From: Bryobacterales bacterium
GTDB taxonomy: Bacteria > Acidobacteriota > Terriglobia > Bryobacterales > Bryobacteraceae
Reading direction: 5' to 3'
Assembly: GCA_016713735.1 (NCBI GenBank)
Contig: JADJOP010000009.1
Coordinates: 124,001-188,000, forward strand
Length of the DNA stretch: 64,000 nt
The notes beneath the pieces are model-generated. The model had not been told where the DNA came from, did not search any database, and saw only the letters and a list, made by a program, of their open reading frames with translations. Below, one piece after another: positions 1 through 8,291 of the stretch (position 1 is its first letter; each line of letters opens with the position of its first letter). The translations under genes were made by a program, and so were the position numbers.

Positions 1-27
1 TCCGAGCCCATTCCGCGCACAAAACAC

Positions 28-68
28 AAAGGCCGGCTCCCCCCCAACCGGGAGGGGAGCCGGCCTTT
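28..68 (-). terminator. Rho-independent terminator of the DinB gene
   Basis: A perfect 15-bp inverted repeat (28-42 with 54-68) encloses an 11-nt loop. Read on the minus strand it is followed by a GTGTTTT tract, and it lies about 20 bp past the stop codon of the DinB gene. Strong GC stem plus T-rich tail is the classical intrinsic terminator form. Confidence 0.8.
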
Positions 69-87
69 CGATTTGCCCGTCCCGCCT

Positions 88-603
88 TTACCGCCGCGGC
101 TCGCTTGAGGGCGGCACAATACCCTTTAGCCGCAGGTAGGTCACCTGGTTCCCGTAATGCTCATTGGCGTGCGACACGTTCACGAACAGTGCCGTGATCT
201 TCGTGCGGTCGCGGCCGAAGAGCTTGATCATCTTCAACCCGTCAGCGTCGGTCATCGCCTCGTAAGCCGCATCGCAGTAGGCAATGGACTCCTGCAGCGC
301 GGCGATGATCTCCGCCTTGGTTGTCTTGGTCTTTTCCGCCGCAGGCCGTTGCGCCTCACCCTTGGCGCCGCCACAGATGAGCATGTTGCCGTCGGCGATG
401 TGGGCCACCAGTTGCCCGTAGCTGCGGACCTCCGGCGTCGGCTTGAAGCCATACTCGCTCTCCGGCATCTTCTCGGCGGCCTTCAGGTTGTTCGTCTTGA
501 TCTGCGCCCAGAGGGCCTTGGCGTCGGCGCTCAGCGGGTTTGCCGCCTGCGCAAATAGAGCCGGCATCGCCAGGGCGGCGGCCAGCAACAGTCGTCCAGT
601 CAT
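88..603 (-). CDS. Exported DinB family protein
   Basis: A 171-aa protein opening with a Sec-type signal peptide (hydrophobic LLLAAALAMPALFAQA, then a likely cleavage after AQA). The mature part has the four-helix DinB/DUF664 layout with widely spaced histidines: one in the VAHIAD segment and a C-terminal pair in the SHANEHYGN segment, the usual metal-binding triad. DinB-fold proteins include bacillithiol and mycothiol transferases, but the export signal argues for a periplasmic role, and the substrate is not known. It is followed by a strong terminator and preceded (28 bp upstream) by the aldo/keto reductase gene on the same strand, so the two may share a transcript. Family assignment is secure; function is not. 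Confidence 0.82.
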   Translation of the reverse strand: MTGRLLLAAALAMPALFAQAANPLSADAKALWAQIKTNNLKAAEKMPESEYGFKPTPEVRSYGQLVAHIADGNMLICGGAKGEAQRPAAEKTKTTKAEIIAALQESIAYCDAAYEAMTDADGLKMIKLFGRDRTKITALFVNVSHANEHYGNQVTYLRLKGIVPPSSEPRR

Positions 604-630
604 TCGTCACTCCTTCTCTGCCAGTTTGCC

Positions 631-1787
631 TCAGGCCGGCTGTAATTCCAGCTTCCGGCCCGCTACTCCCAAATTTTCTTCGACGTGCGCGGTGTCCCAA
701 AGGTTAGAGATCACTGCCGTCAGGTCAGGATTCTGCAGCGCCCACAGGTAGGCCTTCACGGGCGCCTTTTGCTCGCCCGGAATGATGCGGTGGATCTTGT
801 CGATGCGCCACCGCGGCACCGGTTGCAGCGACTTGTGATGGGTGGCCACGCTCATGGCCACCTTCATGGCGATGACCCCCATATCCTTGGCGCGGGCCTC
901 GCGGATGCTGCGCTCAAGGTAACCCGCGTTCAATATGTTGTAGGCCACCATGGCGCAATCATAGTGCTCCATTTGCGCCGCGCGGGCGAGCACGCCGCCA
1001 GGGTCGGTCTGCGACGTGAAACCGAGGAAGCGCACCTTGCCATCCTGCTTCAGCTTTTCGAAGGTGCGGAGGATCTCGGGAATTTCCAGTTCCTCGGGCG
1101 AATTCGTTCCGTGCGGGCACATCAGGATGTCGAAGTAGTCGGTTCCGACCCGCTTCAGGGAACCTTCCAGCGAGGTGAGGATGAAGTCGCGGAAGCGCGC
1201 GCTGCCTTCCACCTTGTGGGCGTACTCGGGCCGCATGGCGTTGGCGATGTAGGTCAACTCGATCGGATTGGCCTGCCCCGGATAGTAAGTGAAGAAGTAA
1301 CCGGGCTTCAGCACGCCGCGCTGCTCGCGCATCTCCAGCGCGCGCTTGCGGATTGCCTCCTGTTTAGCGCCCGGCAGGCCGTCGAAGATCTCCTTGTACA
1401 TCGCGTTGCGGACGCCGCTGAAGCCGCTCACCTTGGTGGTGAGGAACACCTTCTCGCGCTGCCCGGAACCGGCGATGAGCCGGCCGTAGGCTTCCTCGGT
1501 CTGGCCCTTGTTGTAAGCGGGGGCCATGTCGAGGTAGTTGAGCCCCTTTCCAAGGCCAGCTTCAGATGCTCATAGTTGGAAAGGGTGATCGGATCGCCCC
1601 CGCTGACGACCTCGCTCACCATCAGGCTGGTGCGCCCCAGGCGGCGGTAGCTCATCCCGGCCTGCCGGTTGCGCCACTCCGGCGCTCTGGACCCACCCAC
1701 CTGAGCCCCGGCGGACCCGGTGGCAGCAACGCTGGCGGCGACGCCGATGCCGGTTTCTAAAAAGGTTCGCCTGTTCTGCATTCGCAT
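631..1787 (-). CDS. Tat-exported aldo/keto reductase (one frameshift)
   Basis: The N-terminal piece (to about 1545) carries a twin-arginine leader (NRRTFLET, then an Ala-rich hydrophobic stretch) and the AKR opening MSYRRLGRTSLMVSEV. The rest continues in another frame with the AKR elements DMAPAYN (catalytic Asp and Tyr), VFLTTKV (Lys) and DILMCPHG (His). The two frames join cleanly as ALERG-LNYLDMAPAY if the C run at 1543-1546 is one base too short, so the full product is about 385 aa, normal for exported AKR proteins of this phylum. It probably oxidises or reduces a carbonyl or sugar substrate in the periplasm with an NADP-like cofactor; the substrate cannot be read from sequence. The break is either a base-calling error or a recent null mutation. 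Confidence 0.78.
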
Positions 1788-1836
1788 GGCCTCCTCGAAT
1801 GCAGCCCATGATAGCAGCCGCCCCGCCGCGGGCCCG

Positions 1837-3393
1837 CTACTGGGACGCGCGCACCATGCCGATGGTGGTCACCACGATCTTGCCCCGCTCGTTGTACTGA
1901 TTCAGATAGGCAAACCCGCCCTTGGTCAACGTCGCGTCGGTCCAGCGGTCGATCACCTTGCCCTGCAGGGTGGTGACGATCTGATCGCCGCGCACATCGA
2001 GCTTCACTGTGTATTGCTCGTTGCTCGGCAGGCGCATTTCCAGGGGCAGGACGGTTTCCGGCCCCGCCTCGCCGTTGGTGACGCGCCAGCGGATGAGGGA
2101 GAGCCGGGCCGTACCGGTGGCGTTGCGGCGCAGCTTGGCGGCGTAATAGTTGCCGGGATTCTGGACCCTTACGGCCCAACCCAGCGCGCGGTGATCAACG
2201 GTGCCGACGAACTCCACTCGGTAGTTGGTGAGCTCCATGGAGGCCTTGTGGAGGGTCAACGTCCGCCCTGCGGCCAGCGCTTCGGGGCCCGCCGCCTTCA
2301 CGGTGGTCCACTCCGTGGGCGCCATATTGAGAGGCTGCACCTCATCCATCTTGCGCTTGATCGGGGCTGGAGCCGCTTCTGTCTGCGCACTCCACCAGGC
2401 ATAGCCGCCCCCGGCGGCCACGAGCATGGCCAGCGCGGCTTTGGCATACCAGGGCACACGCTCCCACGCTCCGGCTTCCGGTATTGCCAGGGCCGGCGGC
2501 GAAACTTCGATCCTGAAATCCGAACTCGGCTTCACCAGCCTGGCGGCGCTGGCGGGCAAGGTGGGGTTAGCCTCGGGACTGCTCATGGCGGCCACTGCGG
2601 GCCGGGCCTGCGGACGAACCGGATCCTCCGCCGGCGGCGGATCGAGCATCGGCTCGGCCACCCGGCGCACGGCCACGGTGCGGTCCTGTTCCGGGATGGC
2701 GGCGGGAGCCGCTTTGGTCGACGCGGGCACAACCGGAGCTGTGGCGGGTGCGGCCTTGGCGACGGGCGGCTCAGCTTTCGCCGGCACTGGTGCAGCCTTG
2801 GGGAGCACCGGTTGCGGCCTGGCTTCGACCGGGGCTGCCTGTACGGCTGCTTGTGCCGCGCCGTTTGTTGCCGCCGCTTCGGGCCTGGCTGCGGCGGCCG
2901 GGGCCCCGCTTCTGGCTTTTGCCTTCGGCTTTCTCCGCACAGCCAGCGCGGTGGTCGTCTGGTCGCTGGCAATCCGTTCGCGCGCCTGCCGCAGCAGGTT
3001 GCTGAGACTGGCGTTGTCGGTTTTCGTGATCGCTCCGAGCCCAGGAATGGTTGTCGGGTGCGCCCCCGTGGCTTCGCCGAGAACGCTCAGCGCCCGTTCC
3101 GGCGCAACGCCCCGGCCCACGACCACTTCCGTCTCAACCTCGGTCGCCGTCTGCGTGTCGCGGCGCACACCGCGCAACGGCGGCGCGGCCACCAAGCCCG
3201 GCGGCGGACCCGCTTGCAGCACCGCGCCGTGCCCCACGGCGGACTGCGCGCTGCGCAACCTTTCCACCGTCTCGCGCTGGATTTGCTCCTGGTAGCGTTG
3301 CCTGTGATCCTCGTTGCAGAAGTCAGAGGGTCGCCCGCCCGGCTCTCCGGCCGGCAGCGCTGTGTCACAGAATCGGCAGAACTTGACCGTCAT
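1837..3393 (-). CDS. Zinc-ribbon, single-pass membrane protein of unknown function
   Basis: I do not recognise this 518-aa protein as a named family. It starts with a short treble-clef-like motif (CRFCDTALP, then SDFCNEDHRQRYQEQ) resembling FCS-type zinc ribbons. A long Ala/Pro/Glu-rich low-complexity linker follows, then one hydrophobic segment (AALAMLVAAGGGYAWW) and a C-terminal domain of about 160 aa rich in beta strands. That last part resembles the concanavalin-like fold of DUF1080/LamG proteins (LTNYRVEFVG near its start, GGFAYLNQYNERGK near its end). Topology would be a cytoplasmic zinc ribbon and an exported beta domain. An ATG at 3393 with AGGGA 7 nt upstream is preferred over the GTG at 3423. 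The gene stands alone between the AKR gene and the ribbon-helix-helix gene. Confidence 0.6.
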   Translation of the reverse strand: MTVKFCRFCDTALPAGEPGGRPSDFCNEDHRQRYQEQIQRETVERLRSAQSAVGHGAVLQAGPPPGLVAAPPLRGVRRDTQTATEVETEVVVGRGVAPERALSVLGEATGAHPTTIPGLGAITKTDNASLSNLLRQARERIASDQTTTALAVRRKPKAKARSGAPAAAARPEAAATNGAAQAAVQAAPVEARPQPVLPKAAPVPAKAEPPVAKAAPATAPVVPASTKAAPAAIPEQDRTVAVRRVAEPMLDPPPAEDPVRPQARPAVAAMSSPEANPTLPASAARLVKPSSDFRIEVSPPALAIPEAGAWERVPWYAKAALAMLVAAGGGYAWWSAQTEAAPAPIKRKMDEVQPLNMAPTEWTTVKAAGPEALAAGRTLTLHKASMELTNYRVEFVGTVDHRALGWAVRVQNPGNYYAAKLRRNATGTARLSLIRWRVTNGEAGPETVLPLEMRLPSNEQYTVKLDVRGDQIVTTLQGKVIDRWTDATLTKGGFAYLNQYNERGKIVVTTIGMVRASQ

Positions 3394-3543
3394 GCCCGTT
3401 CCCTGATGCGGATCTCCTCTCACCCATCTTGGGGGAAGTGGCGACGCGAAAATACACCATCAGTGCTAGCAACCCCGCCCCTCAGCCGATTAAGGCGTTC
3501 CCTCTACGGTGAAACCCTGCCCTCAGGCTGGCTTTGCCGGGAA

Positions 3544-3732
3544 CTAGTCCCCTTCCTCCGGCGAAGAAGCCTTCCCGCCACTCCCCGCTGAACGCCCAGC
3601 CTCGCGCAGAGCCCGCCGCAGCACAAACTCCATCTGCCCGTTCAGGCTCCGCAACTCGTCGTCGGCCCAGCGGCGCAACGCTTCGAGCAAGTCGGCGTCC
3701 AGGCGCACCAGGAATGACTTCTTCTCTGCCAT
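3544..3732 (-). CDS. Ribbon-helix-helix (Arc-type) DNA-binding protein
   Basis: A 62-aa protein with the Arc/MetJ pattern: a short basic beta strand (KKSFLVRLD) followed by two amphipathic helices (LLEALRRWADDELRSLNGQMEFVLRRAL) and a disordered acidic tail. Such proteins dimerise through the strand, which inserts in the DNA major groove. It begins 9 bp after the SPFH gene stop on the same strand, so it is almost certainly cotranscribed and probably regulates that operon. RHH proteins are frequently antitoxins, but no toxin-like partner lies beside it here; the neighbour is a stomatin-like membrane protein. Confidence 0.8.
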   Translation of the reverse strand: MAEKKSFLVRLDADLLEALRRWADDELRSLNGQMEFVLRRALREAGRSAGSGGKASSPEEGD

Positions 3733-3741
3733 CAGGGCCTA

Positions 3742-4623
3742 CTAGTGGTGAATGGTCCCCGTGTTGACCACTGGTTGGGTCGCCCGTTCGCCGCACAGCA
3801 CGACGAGCAGATTGCTCACCATGGCCGCCTTGCGCTCTTCGTCGAGCGTCACCACCTTGTTCTTGGCGAGCATCTCCAAGGCCATTTCCACCATCCCCAC
3901 GGCGCCTTCCACGATCTTCTGCCGTGCCGCGATGATCGCCCCGGCCTGCTGGCGCTGGAGCATCGCCGCGGCAATCTCAGGTGCGTAGGCAAGATGGCTG
4001 ATGCGGGCTTCCAGGATATCGACTCCGGCCACCTCTAGCCGGTCGTGAATCTCCCGTTTGAGGTGTTCAGCCACGGCGGCCGTATGCCCGCGCAGCGACA
4101 TCACGTGCTCTTCATGGGAATCGTACGGATAGGCCGTTGCCAGGTTGCGGACCGCCGCCTCGCTTTGCACGTGCACGTAGTTCTCGTAATCGTCCACCTG
4201 GAAGGCAGCCTGCGCCGTGTCCACCACCTTCCATACCACCACCGCACCGATCTCCACTGGATTGCCGTCCTGGTCGTTCACCTTGAGCTTGTTGGTCTCA
4301 AAGTTGCGCACCCTCAGCGAAACCGGCTTTTTCGAGTAAAACGGGTTGGCGAAGCGGAGGCCTTCGTCGCGCACCGTGCCGATGTAACGCCCGAACAACT
4401 GCAGCACAACCCCATGATTTGGCTGGACTACGAACAATCCGCCGAGCGCGATCAGGTCAGCCACCAACACGCAGCACCAGAGCAGGATGGCGAGCGCCCC
4501 TCCGTCACCATGTTTAGCCGCGATAATCGCCGCCACAATCGCATAACCGGAATAGGCGAGCAGGGCCAGCAGAACCACCAACGACCCGACGCCGTTCATT
4601 GCTGAGATCAGTTTCTCTTTCAT
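3742..4623 (-). CDS. SPFH/band-7 (stomatin-prohibitin-like) membrane protein
   Basis: A 293-aa protein with two N-terminal membrane segments (VVLLALLAYSGYAIVAAII and ALAILLWCCVLVADLIALGGLFV), then an SPFH domain starting VVQPNHGVVLQLFGRYIGTV. Diagnostic elements include RVRNFETNKLKVND, the DYENYVHVQSEAAVRNLA segment, and a coiled AILEAR-type helix with IAAAMLQRQQAGAIIAARQKIVEGA. SPFH proteins form oligomeric scaffolds in detergent-resistant membrane zones and often govern proteases. It heads a two-gene minus-strand operon with an RHH protein. A sigma70-like promoter lies so close to the ATG that the transcript may be leaderless. Confidence 0.88.
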   Translation of the reverse strand: MKEKLISAMNGVGSLVVLLALLAYSGYAIVAAIIAAKHGDGGALAILLWCCVLVADLIALGGLFVVQPNHGVVLQLFGRYIGTVRDEGLRFANPFYSKKPVSLRVRNFETNKLKVNDQDGNPVEIGAVVVWKVVDTAQAAFQVDDYENYVHVQSEAAVRNLATAYPYDSHEEHVMSLRGHTAAVAEHLKREIHDRLEVAGVDILEARISHLAYAPEIAAAMLQRQQAGAIIAARQKIVEGAVGMVEMALEMLAKNKVVTLDEERKAAMVSNLLVVLCGERATQPVVNTGTIHH

Positions 4624-4632
4624 ACTATCGGA

Positions 4633-4660
4633 ATGATATCACTTCAATATCACAAGTCAA
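4633..4660 (-). promoter_or_regulatory. Putative promoter and direct-repeat operator of the SPFH-RHH operon
   Basis: On the minus strand TTGACT (4655-4660) is separated by 16 bp from TATCAT (4633-4638), 9 bp before the SPFH ATG. Overlapping it are two copies of ATATCA (plus strand, 4636-4641 and 4647-4652) spaced exactly 11 bp, one helical turn. This is an AT-rich island in GC-rich surroundings and is a plausible binding site for the RHH protein encoded in the same operon. Confidence 0.4.
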
Positions 4661-4735
4661 TGACAATCGGAGGCGGCAAACACACGAGTCTCGTCCTTGC
4701 CCCGACCTCCCTTCTCGCCCTATGCTGGTAAGGCC

Positions 4736-5101
4736 GTGCCCGCACCCAGCCTCTACGAACAAGCCGGCGGCGACGCCACCCTTCGCCCCGCGGTTGAGTT
4801 GTTTTATCGCAAAGTATTCCAGGACGCCGCGCTTCTCCCCTTCTTTGACGGCATTGACCGGGAGAGACTGAAGGCACACCAACTGGCCTTCATCAGCCAA
4901 GCACTCGGCGGCCCGGGCCAATACGAAGGCCGGGAACTCCGCGACGCACACGCCGCCCACCCCATCGAACAGCGCCACTTTGACAGCCTCACGCTGCACA
5001 TGGAAATTGCCTTCCTCGAAATGGGCCTGAGCGAAGAAGTTGTCGCCCAGGCGCTCAGGGCGATCAAAGCCGCCACGGGCGATATCGTCAATACGCGCTA
5101 G
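4736..5101 (+). CDS. glbN: Group I truncated haemoglobin
   Basis: A 121-aa 2-on-2 globin. The N-terminal SLYEQAGGDATLRPAVELFYRKVFQD matches helix A/B of group I truncated haemoglobins, followed by LLPFFDGIDRERLKAHQLAFISQALGGP and HAAHPIEQRHFD, where the His before FD is the proximal haem ligand. Such proteins bind oxygen or nitric oxide and often act in NO dioxygenation. The GTG at 4736 with TAAGG just upstream is preferred; a TTG at 4697 would add 13 residues not typical of the family. It stands alone, converging with the cyclase-like toxin gene. Confidence 0.85.
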   Translation: MPAPSLYEQAGGDATLRPAVELFYRKVFQDAALLPFFDGIDRERLKAHQLAFISQALGGPGQYEGRELRDAHAAHPIEQRHFDSLTLHMEIAFLEMGLSEEVVAQALRAIKAATGDIVNTR

Positions 5102-5223
5102 AGGCGCCGCGCGGCAGAAACCGGATAGACGGCATTGCGGCCGACTTCGCCGCCTATCGCCGTGCCGGGCGAGTAACTGGCGCGCGGGACAGGATCAAGC
5201 CGCAATTGCCCTGCGCGGGGCAT

Positions 5224-6918
5224 TCAAAAACCTGGGTAGATTCTCGAGAAGTCGACGCCGATCGCCCGGTACAACTGCTTCATCTCGCCAAGCGTTGTGG
5301 CGCGGACAATTTGGCCATCTGGAAGAATCGCCGTGATCGTCTTTCCGTTGCCGATCTGCGGGCCATAGTTTGGACCCGCCTTGGACAGGATGTTGCGATC
5401 CAGCCATACATCGTGCGGTCCATGCACAACGCCGCGGTCAAAGAGGCCGCAATCGAGTTCCCCCTGCAACTCGCTGGACCAGCCCGATGCGCCGTCCCGG
5501 TTGTACACGCCGTGCAAATCGATGTCGCTATAGTAGGCGTTACCCTGCCGATCGCGAATCACTTCGAACTCCGAGGGAGATCCGATGGAGTACCCGCGGT
5601 CGGTCAGCGCTTTCCGTTCCGCCGCCGAAAGGCCGCGGGCGGAGGCGAGGCCCTCATATTGCGCCGCCATGCCCGCGGGCAATTCCGCACGCGTCAGCGA
5701 CTTGCCCTTCACATCCATGGGCTTCGGTTTATACCCGGAGCGGCCCACCCAGCGCAGCGCACCAGGATTGGCGTCACGAATGATGAAGGTCTGCTGCCGC
5801 GCGGCGGCGAGGCGTTCAAAGAACTTCTGATCGGCCAGCAACAGTCCCCGCTGCAAGGGAGAAAGCGGCTTCGGCAGGTTCACCTTGGGAAGATAGGGAT
5901 TCGCTTTCTGAATCACGCCGACTTCCGCGGAGGCGCACGCCGCGCCCGCGCCGCCAGACCCGCGGGGAGGAACAATGCATTTTCCGGCGGCAACGGCGCA
6001 TTCGCTGGCGACCGGAATCAGCGCCCAGGTACAAATGCGCAACGCATGGCGGCGGCCCTTCTCGAACTCCGACACGGGCCGGCCGCGTTGGTCCAGAACC
6101 TGCGTGTTGGCGAGGTCGTTCCACAGCGCCTTGAGCGCATCGCCGACAAAACGAACGCCGGCGTCCGAACTGGTGGCGCCCAGAATGCGCGCCGCCGACA
6201 CGGCATCGCCGCGTTCCAGCGCCTGGTAGGCTCGCCACATGGTTTCAAACGGCTTGCCGCAGAGCTTGAACCCGTCCCGAAGGCCGTCCGCGTAGCCGGG
6301 ATCGCCTAACGGCTGATAACCGGGAGGCGGTGAGTCTGCCGATGGACGGCGATTCGGATTGCCACCTTCCCCATTGCATTCCGGCCGCCGGCGGAGCGCT
6401 TCGATTTGGGGGCGGAAGGGACGGTTGGGGTCCACCTGGCAAGGGCCCGGTTGAGGTGCGTCGCGCGTTTCCGGCGGAGGCCGAGTGATCACGCCGCCAG
6501 ACAGCGGCGGGCCATCCTCATCGCAGAGAAGTTTGCCGCGATCCCACGGATGCGACCCGCAACGCACGGCGCTGCCCTGCAAGCGCCGGTACTTGGCATC
6601 CTCCATAGTCACCACAACGGCGCGCAGCGGTGTGCGGAAAGGCGCGAAGTAGTAACAGGTGGTGGGCGTCTCGCGCACCAACACCCACGACCGGTTGGGC
6701 GGAATGCACTTGCGAACCCGCCCGTGTAAGGCTGGCGGCATGATGGCGGGTTTGCCGCGCAGCGGATCCTGGTCCGCGTAGATCTCGGCCCAGGACGGTT
6801 CGCCGAAAGTGGAAACGCCACCCCGGAGTTGGGGACCGGCGTAGAGTCCGGAGGTCATTAGCAGGGCGCAGAGAACGAGGAGCATCACTGAAAGTGTGCG
6901 CCAAACGCGAAACATCAC
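5224..6918 (-). CDS. Secreted cysteine-rich protein with a C-terminal ExoY/edema-factor-like domain
   Basis: A 564-aa protein with a signal peptide (VMLLVLCALLMTSGLYA). Residues about 60-340 are Cys- and Pro-rich with no family I recognise. From residue about 375 the sequence resembles the nucleotidyl-cyclase fold of anthrax edema factor and ExoY: IIRDANPGA, then a K-x4-K-x-K-S arrangement (Lys399, Lys404, Lys406), and a metal-binding DxD in YYSDIDLHGVY (Asp465, Asp467). A His-Gly follows (VVHGPHDVW, His499) where the family has HGxExxN; Glu and Asn are not conserved here. Modular N-terminus plus small C-terminal enzymatic-looking domain fits a polymorphic toxin or effector. No immunity gene is obvious. 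The cyclase match is by eye and tentative; catalytic competence is doubtful. Confidence 0.5.
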   Translation of the reverse strand: MMFRVWRTLSVMLLVLCALLMTSGLYAGPQLRGGVSTFGEPSWAEIYADQDPLRGKPAIMPPALHGRVRKCIPPNRSWVLVRETPTTCYYFAPFRTPLRAVVVTMEDAKYRRLQGSAVRCGSHPWDRGKLLCDEDGPPLSGGVITRPPPETRDAPQPGPCQVDPNRPFRPQIEALRRRPECNGEGGNPNRRPSADSPPPGYQPLGDPGYADGLRDGFKLCGKPFETMWRAYQALERGDAVSAARILGATSSDAGVRFVGDALKALWNDLANTQVLDQRGRPVSEFEKGRRHALRICTWALIPVASECAVAAGKCIVPPRGSGGAGAACASAEVGVIQKANPYLPKVNLPKPLSPLQRGLLLADQKFFERLAAARQQTFIIRDANPGALRWVGRSGYKPKPMDVKGKSLTRAELPAGMAAQYEGLASARGLSAAERKALTDRGYSIGSPSEFEVIRDRQGNAYYSDIDLHGVYNRDGASGWSSELQGELDCGLFDRGVVHGPHDVWLDRNILSKAGPNYGPQIGNGKTITAILPDGQIVRATTLGEMKQLYRAIGVDFSRIYPGF

Positions 6919-6999
6919 GGGCGGCGGGACAGCCTGGGACGCCCGTCACCACCAGCCCGCCCATCGCACCTCGCCGGATGGCTTCCGGGATCGTCGATT

Positions 7000-7005
7000 T
7001 ATAAT
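7000..7005 (+). promoter_or_regulatory. Likely -10 box of alaC (leaderless context)
   Basis: A consensus TATAAT ends 6 bp before the alaC ATG at 7012, so transcription would start at or next to the start codon. No recognisable -35 lies at 17 bp. AAGAG between the two could act as a weak ribosome site if the start lies further upstream. Confidence 0.4.
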
Positions 7006-7011
7006 GAAGAG

Positions 7012-8208
7012 ATGTCTTTCCCTTCCGAAGAGTTCTACCGCATCGGCAAGCTGCCGCCTTACGTGTTCGCTCAAGTGAATGAGATGAAGGCACGCCTGCG
7101 CGCAGCCCAGTACGATGTAGTCGACTTCGGCATGGGCAACCCGGACGGCGCCACGCCGCGCCTCATCGTCCAGAAGATGGCCGAGGCCGCCCGCGACAAG
7201 CGTAACCACCGCTACTCGATGTCGAAGGGCATCCCCAACCTGCGCCTGGAGATCTGCAAGCGCTACGAGCGCAACTACGGCGTCAAGCTCGACCCTGAAA
7301 CGGAGACCATCGCCACCATCGGGGCCAAGGACGCACTGGCGCACCTGCTCTTTGCCGTCATCGGTCCTGGCGATGCCGTCGTGTCGCCCAACCCCGCTTA
7401 TCCGATCCACCAGTGGGGCGTGATTATGGCCGAGGGCCACGCCTGCATGCTGCCCATGCCCACGCCGGCCGAGTTCCTCAACCAGTTGAAGGACCTCTAC
7501 GCCAAGTCGGCGCGCAAGCCGAAGATGATCCTCATCAGCTTCCCGCACAACCCGACCACGCATTGCGTCGACCTCGACTTCATGAAGGAGATTGTTGCGC
7601 TGGCGCGCGAGCACGGCACGATGGTGGTCCACGACTTCGCCTATGCCGACATCGCGTTTGACGGCTATAAGCCGCCGAGCATCCTCCAGGTGGAAGGCGC
7701 CAAAGAGAACTGCGTGGAGATCTTCTCGATGTCCAAGAGCTACAACATGGCGGGGTGGCGCATGGGCTTCTGCCTGGGCAATCCGCGCATGATCCAGGCG
7801 CTTGGCCGCATTAAGAGCTACCTCGACTATGGCATCTTTCAGCCGCTGCAGATCGGCGGCATCATCGCATTGCGCGATTGCGAAGAGGAGCCGCACAAGA
7901 TTTGCGAGGTGTACCGGAAGCGCCGCGACTCGCTGGTGAAGGGCCTCAACCGCGCAGGCTGGGAGGTGGAGCCGCCCAAGGGCACTATGTTCCTGTGGGC
8001 GCGCATCCCGGAGCAATATCAGAAGATGGGTTCGCTGGAGTTCTCCAAGCGCCTGCTGGAGAAATCGCTCGTTGCCGTTTCGCCCGGCATCGGCTTTGGC
8101 CCCTTGGGCGAGGGGCACGTGCGCTTCTCGTTCATTGAAAACGAACACCGCACGCGGCAGGCCATCCGCTCGATCGCGCAGTTCCTCAAGACCGACAAGC
8201 CGGAGTAG
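7012..8208 (+). CDS. alaC: Alanine transaminase (class I/II aminotransferase)
   Basis: A 398-aa fold-type I PLP enzyme. It opens with the AlaC-like RIGKLPPYVFAQVNEMKARLR and has DFGMGNPDGATP, the substrate loop SFPHNPTTHCVDLDF, the cofactor segment VVHDFAYADIAFDGY (Asp contacting the pyridine nitrogen) and the Schiff-base lysine in SMSKSYNMAGWRMGF. The C-terminal FIENEHRTRQAIRSI is typical of AlaC. It converts pyruvate plus glutamate to alanine plus 2-oxoglutarate in the cytosol. Family members also include LL-diaminopimelate aminotransferase-like enzymes, but whole-length similarity favours AlaC. Monocistronic. Confidence 0.9.
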   Translation: MSFPSEEFYRIGKLPPYVFAQVNEMKARLRAAQYDVVDFGMGNPDGATPRLIVQKMAEAARDKRNHRYSMSKGIPNLRLEICKRYERNYGVKLDPETETIATIGAKDALAHLLFAVIGPGDAVVSPNPAYPIHQWGVIMAEGHACMLPMPTPAEFLNQLKDLYAKSARKPKMILISFPHNPTTHCVDLDFMKEIVALAREHGTMVVHDFAYADIAFDGYKPPSILQVEGAKENCVEIFSMSKSYNMAGWRMGFCLGNPRMIQALGRIKSYLDYGIFQPLQIGGIIALRDCEEEPHKICEVYRKRRDSLVKGLNRAGWEVEPPKGTMFLWARIPEQYQKMGSLEFSKRLLEKSLVAVSPGIGFGPLGEGHVRFSFIENEHRTRQAIRSIAQFLKTDKPE

Positions 8209-8291
8209 CGATCACTCGATCACGGCATTCCCTACCGGCGTCCCGCACGCGCCTTGTACACCGCACCACCCGCTCGCACGTAGAGGGAATT

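Noticed and set aside
1720..3591. Plus-strand open frame of more than 600 codons opposite the zinc-ribbon gene
   Set aside because: It is a high-GC antisense shadow: low-complexity Arg/Gly/His-rich product, while the minus strand has zinc ribbon, membrane helix and a beta domain.
3544..4623. Toxin-antitoxin system formed by the RHH protein and its neighbour
   Set aside because: The neighbour is a normal SPFH membrane protein with no toxin fold.
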